This document shows, piece after piece, positions 35,101 to 42,746 of a DNA stretch of 64,000 bases. The DNA comes from Motiliproteus sp047633175 (GTDB taxonomy: Bacteria; Pseudomonadota; Gammaproteobacteria; Pseudomonadales; Balneatricaceae): assembly GCA_047633175.1 (NCBI GenBank), contig JBLIEQ010000004.1, positions 119,356 through 183,355 of the forward strand, read 5' to 3'. A program made the translations under genes and the position numbers. Position 1 is the stretch's first letter; every line of letters begins with the position of its first letter. Under the pieces are notes generated by a model. That model had not been told where the DNA came from, ran no database searches, and saw only the letters and a list, made by a program, of their open reading frames with translations.

Positions 35101-36979
35101 CGGCGACATGGGCGGCGATGTGTTTGGCAACGGCATGCTACTATCAGAGCATATACAGCTGGTAGCCGCCTTTAACCATCAGCACATCTTTATCGACCCG
35201 ACACCCGTGGCCGGCACCAGTTACAGCGAACGCCGGAGGCTGTTCGAGCTACCCCGTTCCAGCTGGTCGGACTACGACAGCAGCCTGATATCCAAAGGCG
35301 GCGGCATCTTCGAACGCCGTGCCAAATCGATCCCCCTCAGCATTCAGGCGCGCAAGGCCCTGGGCATCAATGCGACCGCCCTGCCCCCCAGCGAGCTGAT
35401 TCAGGCGATCCTACGGGCTCCCGTTGACCTTTTCTGGAACGGCGGCATAGGCACCTACGTCAAAGCCCGGAAAGAGACCCATGAGCAGGTTGGCGACCGG
35501 GCTAACGACAGCCTGCGTATCAATGCAAGCGAATTGCAGGCCGCGGTCGTGGGTGAAGGTGGCAACCTGGGGCTGACCCAGATGGCGCGGATCGAGTTTT
35601 CCCGCCGCGGCCAACTGATCAATACCGATGCCATCGATAACTCAGGCGGGGTCGACAGTTCCGACCATGAGGTCAATATCAAGATCCTGATCGATGCGGT
35701 GGTCAACAACGGCGACCTGACCCTGAAACATCGCAACCAGCTGCTGGCGAGCATGACCGACGAAGTGGCGCAACTAGTGCTCCGGCACAATCGGCTCCAG
35801 AGTCATATTCTCAGTCTCTGTGTGCATCAGGCACCCCGGTTACTCAAGGATCACCGCCATCTGGTTAACACCCTCGAGCTGGAGGGGCGGCTCAAGCGTC
35901 AGCTCGAAAACCTGCCCGACGATGCCGGTTTCAAGGCCCTCGCCAAGAAAGGCCAGGGGCTCACCCGTCCCGAGATCGCGGTATTGCTCTCTTATAGCAA
36001 ACTGCGACTGTTTGATCTGCTGATCCAGGAACAGGCCGCCGCCGATCCGGTGCTAGCGCAGGTGCTACCGGAATACTTCCCCAAACCCTTGAGGACCCGT
36101 TTCGCCACCGAACTGGCTCAACATCCACTGCGTGAAGAGATCATCTGCACCCAGCTGACCAACCTGGTGGGCAACCGGATGGGCTCTACCTTCTGCCACT
36201 ATGTACAGCAGGAAACGCACTGCAGCATGCTGGATATCATCCGGGCTTGGAGCATCGCCAAGCAGGTGCTGGGCGTCGAGGTGCTCTGGTCCGAGCTTGA
36301 TGCCCTGGGATTTGGCATCGATGATGCGCTGCAGCGCGATCTCTATATTGAGGTTCAGGATCTGCTGGAGAAGACCACACTATGGCTGCTCTGCAACCAT
36401 CCGGGGGCGCTGCAGATCGAGCCGCTGATCGGACGTTACCAGAGCGGCATGGATACGCTTAAGACCAACCTCCCCAAGCTGCTCGACAGCAGTAGCCAGC
36501 AGCTCAGACAGACACGCCTGGATCGCTACCAGGAGCAAGGTCTCAACGATGGCCTGGCTCAAACGCTGGTCGCCCTGAGGTATCTCTACCAGGGCTTTGA
36601 TGTGATCCGGGTGGCGCAACAGCAACAGCAGCCTGCCGTGCTCGCAGCCCAGGCTTACTATGCCCTGGATGCCCTGCTACAGCTGCCTTGGTTACGCCAA
36701 CAGGTGAGCCAGCTGCCCGAAACCGATCTGTGGCAACGCAAGGCACGTGCGGCCCTGGCCAACGAACTGGATAAGCTGCTGGCCGCCGCCACCGGGCGGC
36801 TGTTAGCCGATACTCAGGCCGATGCCGAGCTGGAGGTGCGGCTGCAACAATGGCAGCGACTAAATGAGATCACTCTCAATCGCTGTCAAAAAACCTTGCT
36901 TGAAATTCGCTCTGCAACGGAGCTTAATCTAGCCATGCTATCTGTGGCAGTACGTGAGATAAGTTCTTTAACCTATTAA
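32162..36979 (+). CDS. gdhB: NAD-dependent glutamate dehydrogenase, GDH-180 class
   Basis: 1605-residue enzyme of the giant NAD-GDH class (P. aeruginosa GdhB about 1620), oxidising glutamate to 2-oxoglutarate and ammonia. A long N-terminal region with ACT-like regulatory segments precedes the catalytic core. The core has GGKVARGGLRWSDRKEDFRTE and VKNAVIVPVGAKGGFV (glutamate-binding lysines), then GIGDMGGDVFGNGMLLS (NAD site). ATG 32162 follows an A/G-rich stretch; an upstream start at 32087 adds 25 unmatched residues. In Pseudomonas this class is arginine-activated and ArgR-controlled, consistent with the upstream regulator. Confidence 0.95.
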   Translation: MKSYTDVKQTAIEQVKQRLTAHMPRFQAEQASRLAEQYYAQSIALEIAADPHEDLYGALLCLWHSIQTREPHRPLVQVYNPNIEDHGWHTTHSVIEILTDDMPFLVTSVCMELSRRDLKIHKMTHPVLQIHRSQTGKLLEILEPDQQHPDARGEALMRIEIDQQTDSDALQHLVEAIKQILSDISCAVADWPEMAQTLAQVIDTCRKTSLPVPATELEESLEFLSWVGQDNFLFLGYRHYQLDHTAERTLLHIVPGSGLGTFRDVTTKTRTAAPLSERLTRLALAPQLLVLTKSTSRSTVQRPAHLDYLGIKEFDAVGQVIGEWRFFGLYSSQAYSAPIADVPLLRQKIATIWQDSGLTPASHSGKALRHIINHYPRDEMLQASPEQLKNSVFGILECQERRRLRVFLRPDSYGRFITALVYVPRDHYNTELRLKMQEILQDEFDGHSIEFNVQLSDHVLAQVQFTVHSHSVLEYNGDPLQIEARMIAAMLSWNDNLHQTLIEQLGEAQGNRLMGIYKTAFPAAYREEVSPHGAVADMLRLDALGDSHLLTSYLYRPLADFDSLHFRVLGQGPLVALSDVLPILEHMGVKVLGASPYALKPQDARGCWILDFKIDHQRGVDPEDRQLREQFQETFVRCYQGDIESDGFNALVIAAGIGWRQVILLRALCKYLLQLRLPFSQTYMQQTLATNATITRLLVAWFEQRFDPTREVDRQARTEALTAQIETALDEVENLDQDRILRHFLSLLQAMLRTNYFQPDAEDQHKAYLSFKLRPELIPAAPQPKPMFEIFVYAPWVEGVHMRGGKVARGGLRWSDRKEDFRTEVLGLVKAQLVKNAVIVPVGAKGGFVPKQLSSEAGRDAIQAEVIHSYKTFICGLLDLTDNLVDGVLTPPPLVVRHDDDDPYLVVAADKGTATFSDIANEISAAYGFWLGDAFASGGSQGYDHKKMGITARGGWESVKRLFRERGLDTQSSDFSVVGIGDMGGDVFGNGMLLSEHIQLVAAFNHQHIFIDPTPVAGTSYSERRRLFELPRSSWSDYDSSLISKGGGIFERRAKSIPLSIQARKALGINATALPPSELIQAILRAPVDLFWNGGIGTYVKARKETHEQVGDRANDSLRINASELQAAVVGEGGNLGLTQMARIEFSRRGQLINTDAIDNSGGVDSSDHEVNIKILIDAVVNNGDLTLKHRNQLLASMTDEVAQLVLRHNRLQSHILSLCVHQAPRLLKDHRHLVNTLELEGRLKRQLENLPDDAGFKALAKKGQGLTRPEIAVLLSYSKLRLFDLLIQEQAAADPVLAQVLPEYFPKPLRTRFATELAQHPLREEIICTQLTNLVGNRMGSTFCHYVQQETHCSMLDIIRAWSIAKQVLGVEVLWSELDALGFGIDDALQRDLYIEVQDLLEKTTLWLLCNHPGALQIEPLIGRYQSGMDTLKTNLPKLLDSSSQQLRQTRLDRYQEQGLNDGLAQTLVALRYLYQGFDVIRVAQQQQQPAVLAAQAYYALDALLQLPWLRQQVSQLPETDLWQRKARAALANELDKLLAAATGRLLADTQADAELEVRLQQWQRLNEITLNRCQKTLLEIRSATELNLAMLSVAVREISSLTY

Positions 36980-37034
36980 ATATAAACAGATCGTGATGAT
37001 CATTAATAACACGAAGATAACTAGAGGCTCGATT

Positions 37035-38261
37035 ATGACGACCGGAAATGTAACCCGCAGTACCTTTGACCAGGTAATGGTTCCCAACTACGCGCCCCAG
37101 GCCGTTATCCCAGTGCGTGGCGAAGGTTCGCGTCTTTGGGATCAGGAGGGTCACGAATATATCGATTTTGCCGGTGGCATCGCGGTGAATGCACTGGGAC
37201 ACTGCCACCCACGGTTGGTAGGCGTGCTCAAGCAACAGGCCGATCAACTCTGGCACCTGAGCAACGTCTACACCAACGAACCTGCGCTCCGTCTGGCGAC
37301 CCTTTTGACCGAAAAAACCTTTGCAGACAACGTCTTCTTCTGTAATTCGGGTGCCGAAGCCAATGAAGCCGCGTTCAAGCTGGCACGCAAATACGGTTTT
37401 GATAATTTCGGTCCGCACAAGCATGAGATCATCAGCTTCACCCAATCCTTCCACGGCCGCACCCTGTTTACGGTCTCTGTCGGTGGTCAACCCAAGTACC
37501 GGGAAGGGTTTGAACCGGTACCGGGCGGCATCACTCAGGTTCCTTTCAACGATCTGGAGGCACTTAAAACCGTGATGTCCGAAAATACCTGCGCCGTGGT
37601 CATGGAACCAATTCAGGGTGAAGGCGGCATTATCCCTGCCGACCCCGCGTTTGCCCGTGGCGTGCGTGAACTCTGTGACCAGCATAACGCTTTGTTGGTG
37701 TTTGACGAGATCCAGACGGGTGTTGGCCGTACCGGAGACCTCTACGCCTATATGGGTCTGGGGGTGACACCGGATGTACTCACCAGCGCCAAAGCACTCG
37801 GTGGCGGTTTCCCCATCGGCGCGATGTTGGCGACCGCCAAAGCGGCTGCCAGCCTGGGCATCGGCACCCATGGCAGCACCTACGGCGGCAACCCTCTGGC
37901 CTGTGCGGTTTCCGAGGCGGCCTTAGAGATCATCGATACGCCTGAGGTGCTGGAGGGTGTAACGCTGCGTCATGAGCTCTTCGTGACTGAGCTTGAGAAG
38001 ATTAACGCTAAATACGGGGTGTTTACGGATATTCGCGGTCAGGGTTTACTGATCGGCGCCGAGCTGATTGAAGCACTGCATGGCCAGGGGCCCAAGATTC
38101 TGGCAGCGGCACGCGAAGAAGGCTTGATGCTGCTAGTCGCCGGACCCAAGGTATTACGCATGACGCCATCGCTGATTATTACTCCAGCTGATATCCTCGA
38201 AGGAATGCAGCGCCTGGATCGTGCGTTAGCTCGGGTTCTGGCTGAGACAGAAGCGGCTTAA
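37035..38261 (+). CDS. Acetylornithine/succinylornithine-type aminotransferase
   Basis: 408-residue class III PLP aminotransferase of the ArgD/AstC/AruC group. YIDFAGGIAVNALGHCHP, the substrate block FCNSGAEANEAAFKLARK, and the PLP lysine in LTSAKALGGGFPIGAML are all present. It transfers the delta-amino group of N-acetyl- or N-succinylornithine to 2-oxoglutarate, making glutamate. The position 55 bases after gdhB suggests a catabolic, AruC/AstC-like role, but no other arginine-catabolic gene follows, so a biosynthetic ArgD role cannot be excluded. Confidence 0.9.
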   Translation: MTTGNVTRSTFDQVMVPNYAPQAVIPVRGEGSRLWDQEGHEYIDFAGGIAVNALGHCHPRLVGVLKQQADQLWHLSNVYTNEPALRLATLLTEKTFADNVFFCNSGAEANEAAFKLARKYGFDNFGPHKHEIISFTQSFHGRTLFTVSVGGQPKYREGFEPVPGGITQVPFNDLEALKTVMSENTCAVVMEPIQGEGGIIPADPAFARGVRELCDQHNALLVFDEIQTGVGRTGDLYAYMGLGVTPDVLTSAKALGGGFPIGAMLATAKAAASLGIGTHGSTYGGNPLACAVSEAALEIIDTPEVLEGVTLRHELFVTELEKINAKYGVFTDIRGQGLLIGAELIEALHGQGPKILAAAREEGLMLLVAGPKVLRMTPSLIITPADILEGMQRLDRALARVLAETEAA

Positions 38262-38287
38262 GCGGGCAATCAGCCCCCGCTACAGCA

Positions 38288-38314
38288 CCCTGTGGGAGCC
38301 CGGCTCCCACAGGG
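38288..38314. terminator. Bidirectional terminator-like REP hairpin
   Basis: CCCTGTGGGAG, loop CCCGG, CTCCCACAGGG: an 11-bp perfect stem between two convergent genes. It lacks a T run but is correctly placed, and contains the TGTGGGAG core seen at 5203-5233. Confidence 0.65.
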
Positions 38315-38320
38315 CTCCCT

Positions 38321-39202
38321 CTAAAAGGCCCATTCCAATCCCAGCAATAACTGCTGGCTGCGCCAGCGGACCTCGTTAAGTCGAGTCCCGGACACAGAGC
38401 CGTCAAAGTTAAAGGTGCGGTCGAATCCGGGGTCGGTACCAAATTCACGCCACTCATACGCCAGCCTCCAGCCGAAGGCGCCGCTGACAGGGGCGCGATA
38501 ACCCAGACGAACGGCCTCCCCGGTACTGTCGGCCTGATGACTAAAACTGAGGGGGTGCTGGAAATCCGTACGCAGGTTCCAGTCTGCGTCGGCCCTATAG
38601 GTACCCTGAAAGTAGCTATAGCGCAGAAACAGCTCACCCAGAGTAGGTTGCAGGTAGCGGTACTCCACAGCCCCCGTGCCGCTTTGCCAAACCGCCGCGT
38701 ACTCCGAACGCAATCCTGAGATAGCGCTGTCACTGATCACATCGACGCCATCGGTCATACGGGCGGTAAGCTCGCTCCGTTCAAATCCAAACAGCAGACC
38801 TAGACGATGGGTGTCAGCATCGAACGTATGATGCATCCCGAACTGCGTAGAGAACTGGCGGTAAGAACTCCCGGAAACAGCACCCCTTGAGCGTGAGATC
38901 AAGTCGGTGCGATTGTCATCGTCGTAATCAGAATCGACAAAGCGTCCCTTTGACAGCCCAGCATCCTGATAGATCGTGGCGACACTCAAGCTCCAGGGAC
39001 TCTGCGCACTCAGTCGATACTCCAACTCAAGACCCAGCGCGGCTCCGACCGACTGCATTCCCTGGTAGTCTAGCTCAGAGAGGATATTGGGGGTTGCCTG
39101 ACCGCTCGAATCTGCGGCGATATTCCACCGCAGATCATGACTGGCCAGGGTTGGCTGTAACAGCAATATACAACTCAATAGCGGGAGGCTGCATAACGCC
39201 AT
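38321..39202 (-). CDS. Outer-membrane beta-barrel protein, omptin-like in outline
   Basis: 293 residues with a signal peptide (cleavage likely near PTLASHD). Alternating hydrophobic strands run throughout, and the chain ends in LLLGLEWAF, the terminal-Phe signal for BAM-dependent barrel insertion. Ten or so strands can be drawn. An acidic surface loop, FVDSDYDDDNRTDL, resembles the Asp-rich loop of omptin proteases, but the His/Asp catalytic pair is not evident, so protease function is doubtful. Stand-alone gene. Confidence 0.7.
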   Translation of the reverse strand: MALCSLPLLSCILLLQPTLASHDLRWNIAADSSGQATPNILSELDYQGMQSVGAALGLELEYRLSAQSPWSLSVATIYQDAGLSKGRFVDSDYDDDNRTDLISRSRGAVSGSSYRQFSTQFGMHHTFDADTHRLGLLFGFERSELTARMTDGVDVISDSAISGLRSEYAAVWQSGTGAVEYRYLQPTLGELFLRYSYFQGTYRADADWNLRTDFQHPLSFSHQADSTGEAVRLGYRAPVSGAFGWRLAYEWREFGTDPGFDRTFNFDGSVSGTRLNEVRWRSQQLLLGLEWAF

Positions 39203-39246
39203 AACGTCGGTCTCCTATCTTTGAATTATAGATAGAATAGCCTACT

Positions 39247-39291
39247 CAGAAGCCCTTTAGTCAAAAGCCCTCTAGTCAGAGTACAGATAGC
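39247..39291. repeat. Three 15-bp tandem units
   Basis: Units cagaagccctttagt, caaaagccctctagt, cagagtacagatagc upstream of the cupin gene. Confidence 0.65.
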
Positions 39292-39341
39292 CACAGGGGG
39301 CGCCATCCGCTACTCTGTTAACCAGCTAATGAGATACCGAT

Positions 39342-40001
39342 ATGATCAACATGGATTTTTCCCAACGTGTCGTTATCGACACCCAGAATACACCCTGGCA
39401 GGCCAGTCCGATGGCGGGCGTCTGGCGTAAACCACTGGCGCGAGAAGATGCAGAGAGAGGACATGCCACCAGCATCGTGCGCTACGAACCCGGCGCGCGC
39501 TTCTCTGCCCACGACCACCCACAGGGGGAGGAGATCCTGGTACTATCAGGCACCTTTTCCGATGAGTCTGGCGACTACCCGGCCGGCAGCTATCTCCGTA
39601 ATCCGCAAGGTTACAGCCATGCGCCCTTCAGCGACGCGGGCTGTGATATTCTGGTCAAGCTGCATCAGTTTTCAGACCTGGATCGCAAGCGTGTAAGCAT
39701 CGACACCCGCCATTCCAACTGGCTGCCTGGCTTCGGCGCACTGCAGGTGTTGCCGCTCCATCAGCATCAGACCGAAGGGGTGGCACTAGTTCGTTGGCCC
39801 GCTGGCACAATCTTCCAGCGCCACCGTCATGAGGGTGGCGAAGAGATCTACGTTATCGAGGGTGAACTAATCGATGAACTCGGTCGCTACCCGGCGGGCA
39901 GCTGGATACGCAGCCCCCACGGCAGTCAGCATCACCCTCAAGTCGAGCAAGATACGCTGATCTGGGTTAAGACGGGTCACCTGCCGAAGGATCACCGATG
40001 A
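39342..40001 (+). CDS. Double-cupin ChrR-like protein
   Basis: 219 residues with two cupin domains of the ChrR type. The first has RYEPGARFSAHDHPQGEEILVLSG and the second RWPAGTIFQRHRHEGGEEIYVIEGEL; the paired His-x-His and Glu residues are metal ligands. The C-terminal barrel of the anti-sigma factor ChrR is similar, but there is no N-terminal zinc-binding domain or adjacent sigma factor, so this is likely a stand-alone metal-dependent enzyme or sensor. It overlaps the next gene by four bases. Confidence 0.85.
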   Translation: MINMDFSQRVVIDTQNTPWQASPMAGVWRKPLAREDAERGHATSIVRYEPGARFSAHDHPQGEEILVLSGTFSDESGDYPAGSYLRNPQGYSHAPFSDAGCDILVKLHQFSDLDRKRVSIDTRHSNWLPGFGALQVLPLHQHQTEGVALVRWPAGTIFQRHRHEGGEEIYVIEGELIDELGRYPAGSWIRSPHGSQHHPQVEQDTLIWVKTGHLPKDHR

Positions 40002-40264
40002 ACTCTTTAAGACCAGCTGGCGCCATTCGAAAATTACCCCCCCGGTACGCCGCGTTTGTGATGCCCTTTATCCTCTCTTGTTTTATGACCTGCATCGTAT
40101 CCCTTATCAGCACCCTGAGGAGCCTTGGCTGGGCCGAGGATCTTCTGTCTATCTGGATGGGTTCCTGGGCAATCTCCTGGTTAATCGCCTTCCCTGCCCT
40201 GCTTCTTATCCTGCCGGTGGCGCGCAGACTCACATCCTGGTTCGTACGGAGCCCGATAAACTGA
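39998..40264 (+). CDS. DUF2798-family small membrane protein
   Basis: 88 residues with two membrane segments (about 19-43 and 53-76) of the DUF2798 type: FVMPFILSCFMTCIVSLIST, then W-x-x-SWAISWLIAFPALLLILP followed by VARRL. It overlaps the cupin gene (ATGA), so the two are co-expressed. The family's function is unknown. Confidence 0.85.
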   Translation: MNSLRPAGAIRKLPPRYAAFVMPFILSCFMTCIVSLISTLRSLGWAEDLLSIWMGSWAISWLIAFPALLLILPVARRLTSWFVRSPIN

Positions 40265-40340
40265 CCCTCCGTGTCTTAAAATAATAGCGATCGCAGCGAG
40301 CGATACGACGCTCTTAAGATAAAGGTTGAGTCGCTCCATC
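40262..40340 (+). repeat. Partial MITE-like left arm
   Basis: CTGACC is followed by ATAGCGATCGCAGCGAG (40284-40300) and CTCTTAAG...GAGTC, in the same order and spacing as the outer arm of copy A; copy B carries the CGATCG part at 31601. The core and the other end are absent. Confidence 0.5.
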
Positions 40341-40469
40341 GATTGTTTTCTGTACAAATCGACAGTTCTGCCCTTTCTCTGCAAGCCTCCAGGGTCAGAG
40401 GGGCGCTATCGGTTGGAAAATGCCGTATCATAGAGGGTCATTCTTGGAGTTATGCAGAGGAGAAAACGC

Positions 40470-40631
40470 TTGGCTAAGAAGCCCAATTACGCGTTCGAAA
40501 AGCGTCAGAAAGAGATTGCCAAAAAGCAGAAAAAGGAAGATAAACGCTTGCAAAAAGCAACGGGGAACGAGATCACACCACAGGAACAGGAACAGGATGC
40601 TGTGCCCGTATCGGATAACGAGGAGAACTAG
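40470..40631 (+). CDS. Small highly charged conserved protein
   Basis: 53 residues, very rich in Lys, Arg and Glu: MAKKPNYAFEKRQKEIAKKQ, then KKEDKRLQK and an acidic tail ending SDNEEN. Small proteins with this KKPNYxFEKRQ opening are common in gammaproteobacteria; function unknown. The TTG start is chosen because AGGAG lies seven bases upstream; the in-frame ATG at 40452 has a ribosome site too close to use. The helix is probably amphipathic and nucleic-acid-binding, which is inference. Confidence 0.75.
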   Translation: MAKKPNYAFEKRQKEIAKKQKKEDKRLQKATGNEITPQEQEQDAVPVSDNEEN

Positions 40632-40820
40632 GAGCCTCCTGAACAGCTCCCTTGCGTCTCAGGAGCCCCCGAAAGGCGGACTCTCTAACGGCCTTCTGCC
40701 GCGTCTGATCGCGTGAGAAGGTCCCGACATCTTTGGACGCGCTCCTTCGCGCTCCCGGCCGTTATAGAGACCGCAGAAACAGCCCGCCGTTATTCACAGC
40801 CCCCTATTATTGCCGCACGA

Positions 40821-41141
40821 CTAAGCTATGCCAAAGGCTTTACCGTAGTCTTCCGGATACAGTACGGTGTATTCCTCAGCGTCGAAATCTCTGTACGCAG
40901 CAACGAGTCCCCTTATAGTCGTATTAGCTAGCAATTTTTCTGCTATGGCAAACGCTTTTTCTGGAACATCCGTGTGAATAAACAGGTTTATGCCATTCGA
41001 ATCCAGATCATGACCCTCAATAACGTGCTTATTTTCAAGATCCAGACCCAGATCGATACCCAGATCTAATTCAAGTTTAAGCAGTTCATCAAAGTCTTCT
41101 ATGGCAGAACCGTCAAATTGAAGTACTAACTGATATTTCAT
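40821..41141 (-). CDS. Conserved hypothetical protein
   Basis: 106 residues, acidic, with no membrane segment or recognised domain. It opens MKYQLVLQFDGSAIEDFDEL, then LGIDLGLDLENKHVIEGHDL, and contains a ferredoxin-like pattern of alternating strands and helices (NLFIHTDVPEKAFAIAEKLL). ATG 41141 is favoured over 41162 because the hydrophobic first strand starts there. Stand-alone gene; no function can be assigned. Confidence 0.7.
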   Translation of the reverse strand: MKYQLVLQFDGSAIEDFDELLKLELDLGIDLGLDLENKHVIEGHDLDSNGINLFIHTDVPEKAFAIAEKLLANTTIRGLVAAYRDFDAEEYTVLYPEDYGKAFGIA

Positions 41142-41320
41142 GCCGTTCTCACCCATTCTCATCTTTTATAGATTATAACCGCCAGCGATAGCACCACTGA
41201 CCTGATAAGAAGAATTATCCTGGATGTTTCGATTTAAAGAAAGGAGGGTATAACGAGGAACCGAGATCGGTGAGGCCTTGCTGCTATTAAGGTTAAAATA
41301 AAGTTTGAAAACAAGGTTAA

Positions 41321-41356
41321 GGCCGCCACCCTGACAACAGGCTCAGGGCGGCGGTC
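41321..41356 (-). terminator. Terminator-like hairpin of the doe operon
   Basis: CCGCCACCCTGA and TCAGGGCGGCGG form a 12-bp stem with one mismatch around an eight-base loop, 20 bases past the doeC stop. The T tract on the minus strand (CCTTAACCTTG) is weak. Confidence 0.65.
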
Positions 41357-41374
41357 TTTCATTCCAATCTGGCT

Positions 41375-42736
41375 CTATTTAATCCAGATCTGCTTGGTAT
41401 TCACAAACTCGCGAATCCCCTGCGGTCCCAGTTCACGACCATAGCCTGAGCGTTTAACGCCACCACTGGGCAAACGTGAATCGGTTTTAACGATACCGTT
41501 AATAACGACCTGCCCCGCATCAATTCTCATCGCGGTCTGCTCGGCAAGCTTCACATCGGCCATCCAGATACTTGCGGCCAAACCGTATTCGGTATCGTTG
41601 GCGAGTAGTACTGCCTCGTCCAGATCCTTAACCCTGGTGACCACCATGACCGGCCCAAAAGTCTCCTCGCGGAAAGCACACATCGACGGGGTCACTTCGG
41701 TAAGCAGGGTTGGCGGGTAAAAATACCCGGGACCCTCAGGCAGAGTGCCGCCCAACAGACAGTGCGCACCGGCCGCCAGCGTTTCCTGTACCTGACGGTC
41801 TAGGTTTAACTGCAGATCCTGGCGGGCGATCGGGCCGATATCGGTATCCGCATCCAGCGGATCCCCCATCCTCAACTTTGCCAAACGGGTCTTGAGCATC
41901 TCTACAAACTGATCGTAAATGGCGTCTTCGACCAGAATCCTCTTGGCAGCGATACAGGACTGCCCGGCATTGATCGTGCGTGACAGGCTAATGGCGTTGG
42001 CAGCCGTCTCGAGATCGGCACCAGCCATAACGATACTGGGGTCTGAGCCACCCAGTTCCAGGACGGCGGGTTTGATTTCAGAGGCCGCCATCGACGCGAC
42101 CTTGGACCCGGCCACCGCCGAACCCGTAAAGGATATTGCCGAGATCAGGGGGTCGCGGATTGCACCCTCAACATCGGCCGTAACGACCGGTAAGTTCACG
42201 ACGATATTGGCCGGAGCACCGACGGCGTCGAATAGCTTAACGATAGCGGCGCCACAGCCGGGGACATTAGGGTCATGTTTCAGGACACAGGTATTGCCCG
42301 CCATCAACGCCGGTGCCAGATAGCGAAAAGCTAACCACAGAGGGGCATTCCAAGGCAAAATCCCAAGCAGGGTCCCCAGTGGCGGAAAGCACAGGTAACT
42401 ATTGGACGCATCAGACTGCAGCGTCTCATTTTTCAAAAAGCCTGCGCCATGCTCGGCATAGAATTCGCAGCAACCGGCGGCTTTCTCGACTTCCGCCGCA
42501 CCCTCTTTAACAGGCTTGCCCATTTCGATGGCCATCAGCTCGGCCAGCGCTTGCTTCTGGTTGCGCAATTCGACCGCCACCGCTCGCAGGACACCTGCCC
42601 TGTCAATATATCCTATTGATTTCCAGTCTCTAAATGCATTATTAGCGTTAAGAATGCTCTGGTGTATCTGCTCACCCTTGAGCGCCGGATAGCCACCGCC
42701 GAGGGTTTCATTACAGGGATTTTTTGCAACTAGCAT
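41375..42736 (-). CDS. doeC: Aldehyde dehydrogenase, probable aspartate-semialdehyde dehydrogenase DoeC
   Basis: 453-residue NAD(P)-dependent aldehyde dehydrogenase of the succinate-semialdehyde type. The catalytic Cys is in NAGQSCIAAKR and the general-base Glu in VLELGGSDPSIV. In the doe pathway it oxidises aspartate semialdehyde from DoeD to aspartate. The assignment depends on context: it is the last gene of an operon with doeA and doeD. By sequence alone it would be called a succinate-semialdehyde dehydrogenase. Confidence 0.85.
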   Translation of the reverse strand: MLVAKNPCNETLGGGYPALKGEQIHQSILNANNAFRDWKSIGYIDRAGVLRAVAVELRNQKQALAELMAIEMGKPVKEGAAEVEKAAGCCEFYAEHGAGFLKNETLQSDASNSYLCFPPLGTLLGILPWNAPLWLAFRYLAPALMAGNTCVLKHDPNVPGCGAAIVKLFDAVGAPANIVVNLPVVTADVEGAIRDPLISAISFTGSAVAGSKVASMAASEIKPAVLELGGSDPSIVMAGADLETAANAISLSRTINAGQSCIAAKRILVEDAIYDQFVEMLKTRLAKLRMGDPLDADTDIGPIARQDLQLNLDRQVQETLAAGAHCLLGGTLPEGPGYFYPPTLLTEVTPSMCAFREETFGPVMVVTRVKDLDEAVLLANDTEYGLAASIWMADVKLAEQTAMRIDAGQVVINGIVKTDSRLPSGGVKRSGYGRELGPQGIREFVNTKQIWIK

Positions 42737-42746
42737 CGTAACCTCT

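Noticed and set aside
32345..35790. Several long minus-strand frames across gdhB
   Set aside because: They are antisense shadows of a high-G/C coding region with no domain content, while gdhB is a clear full-length match.
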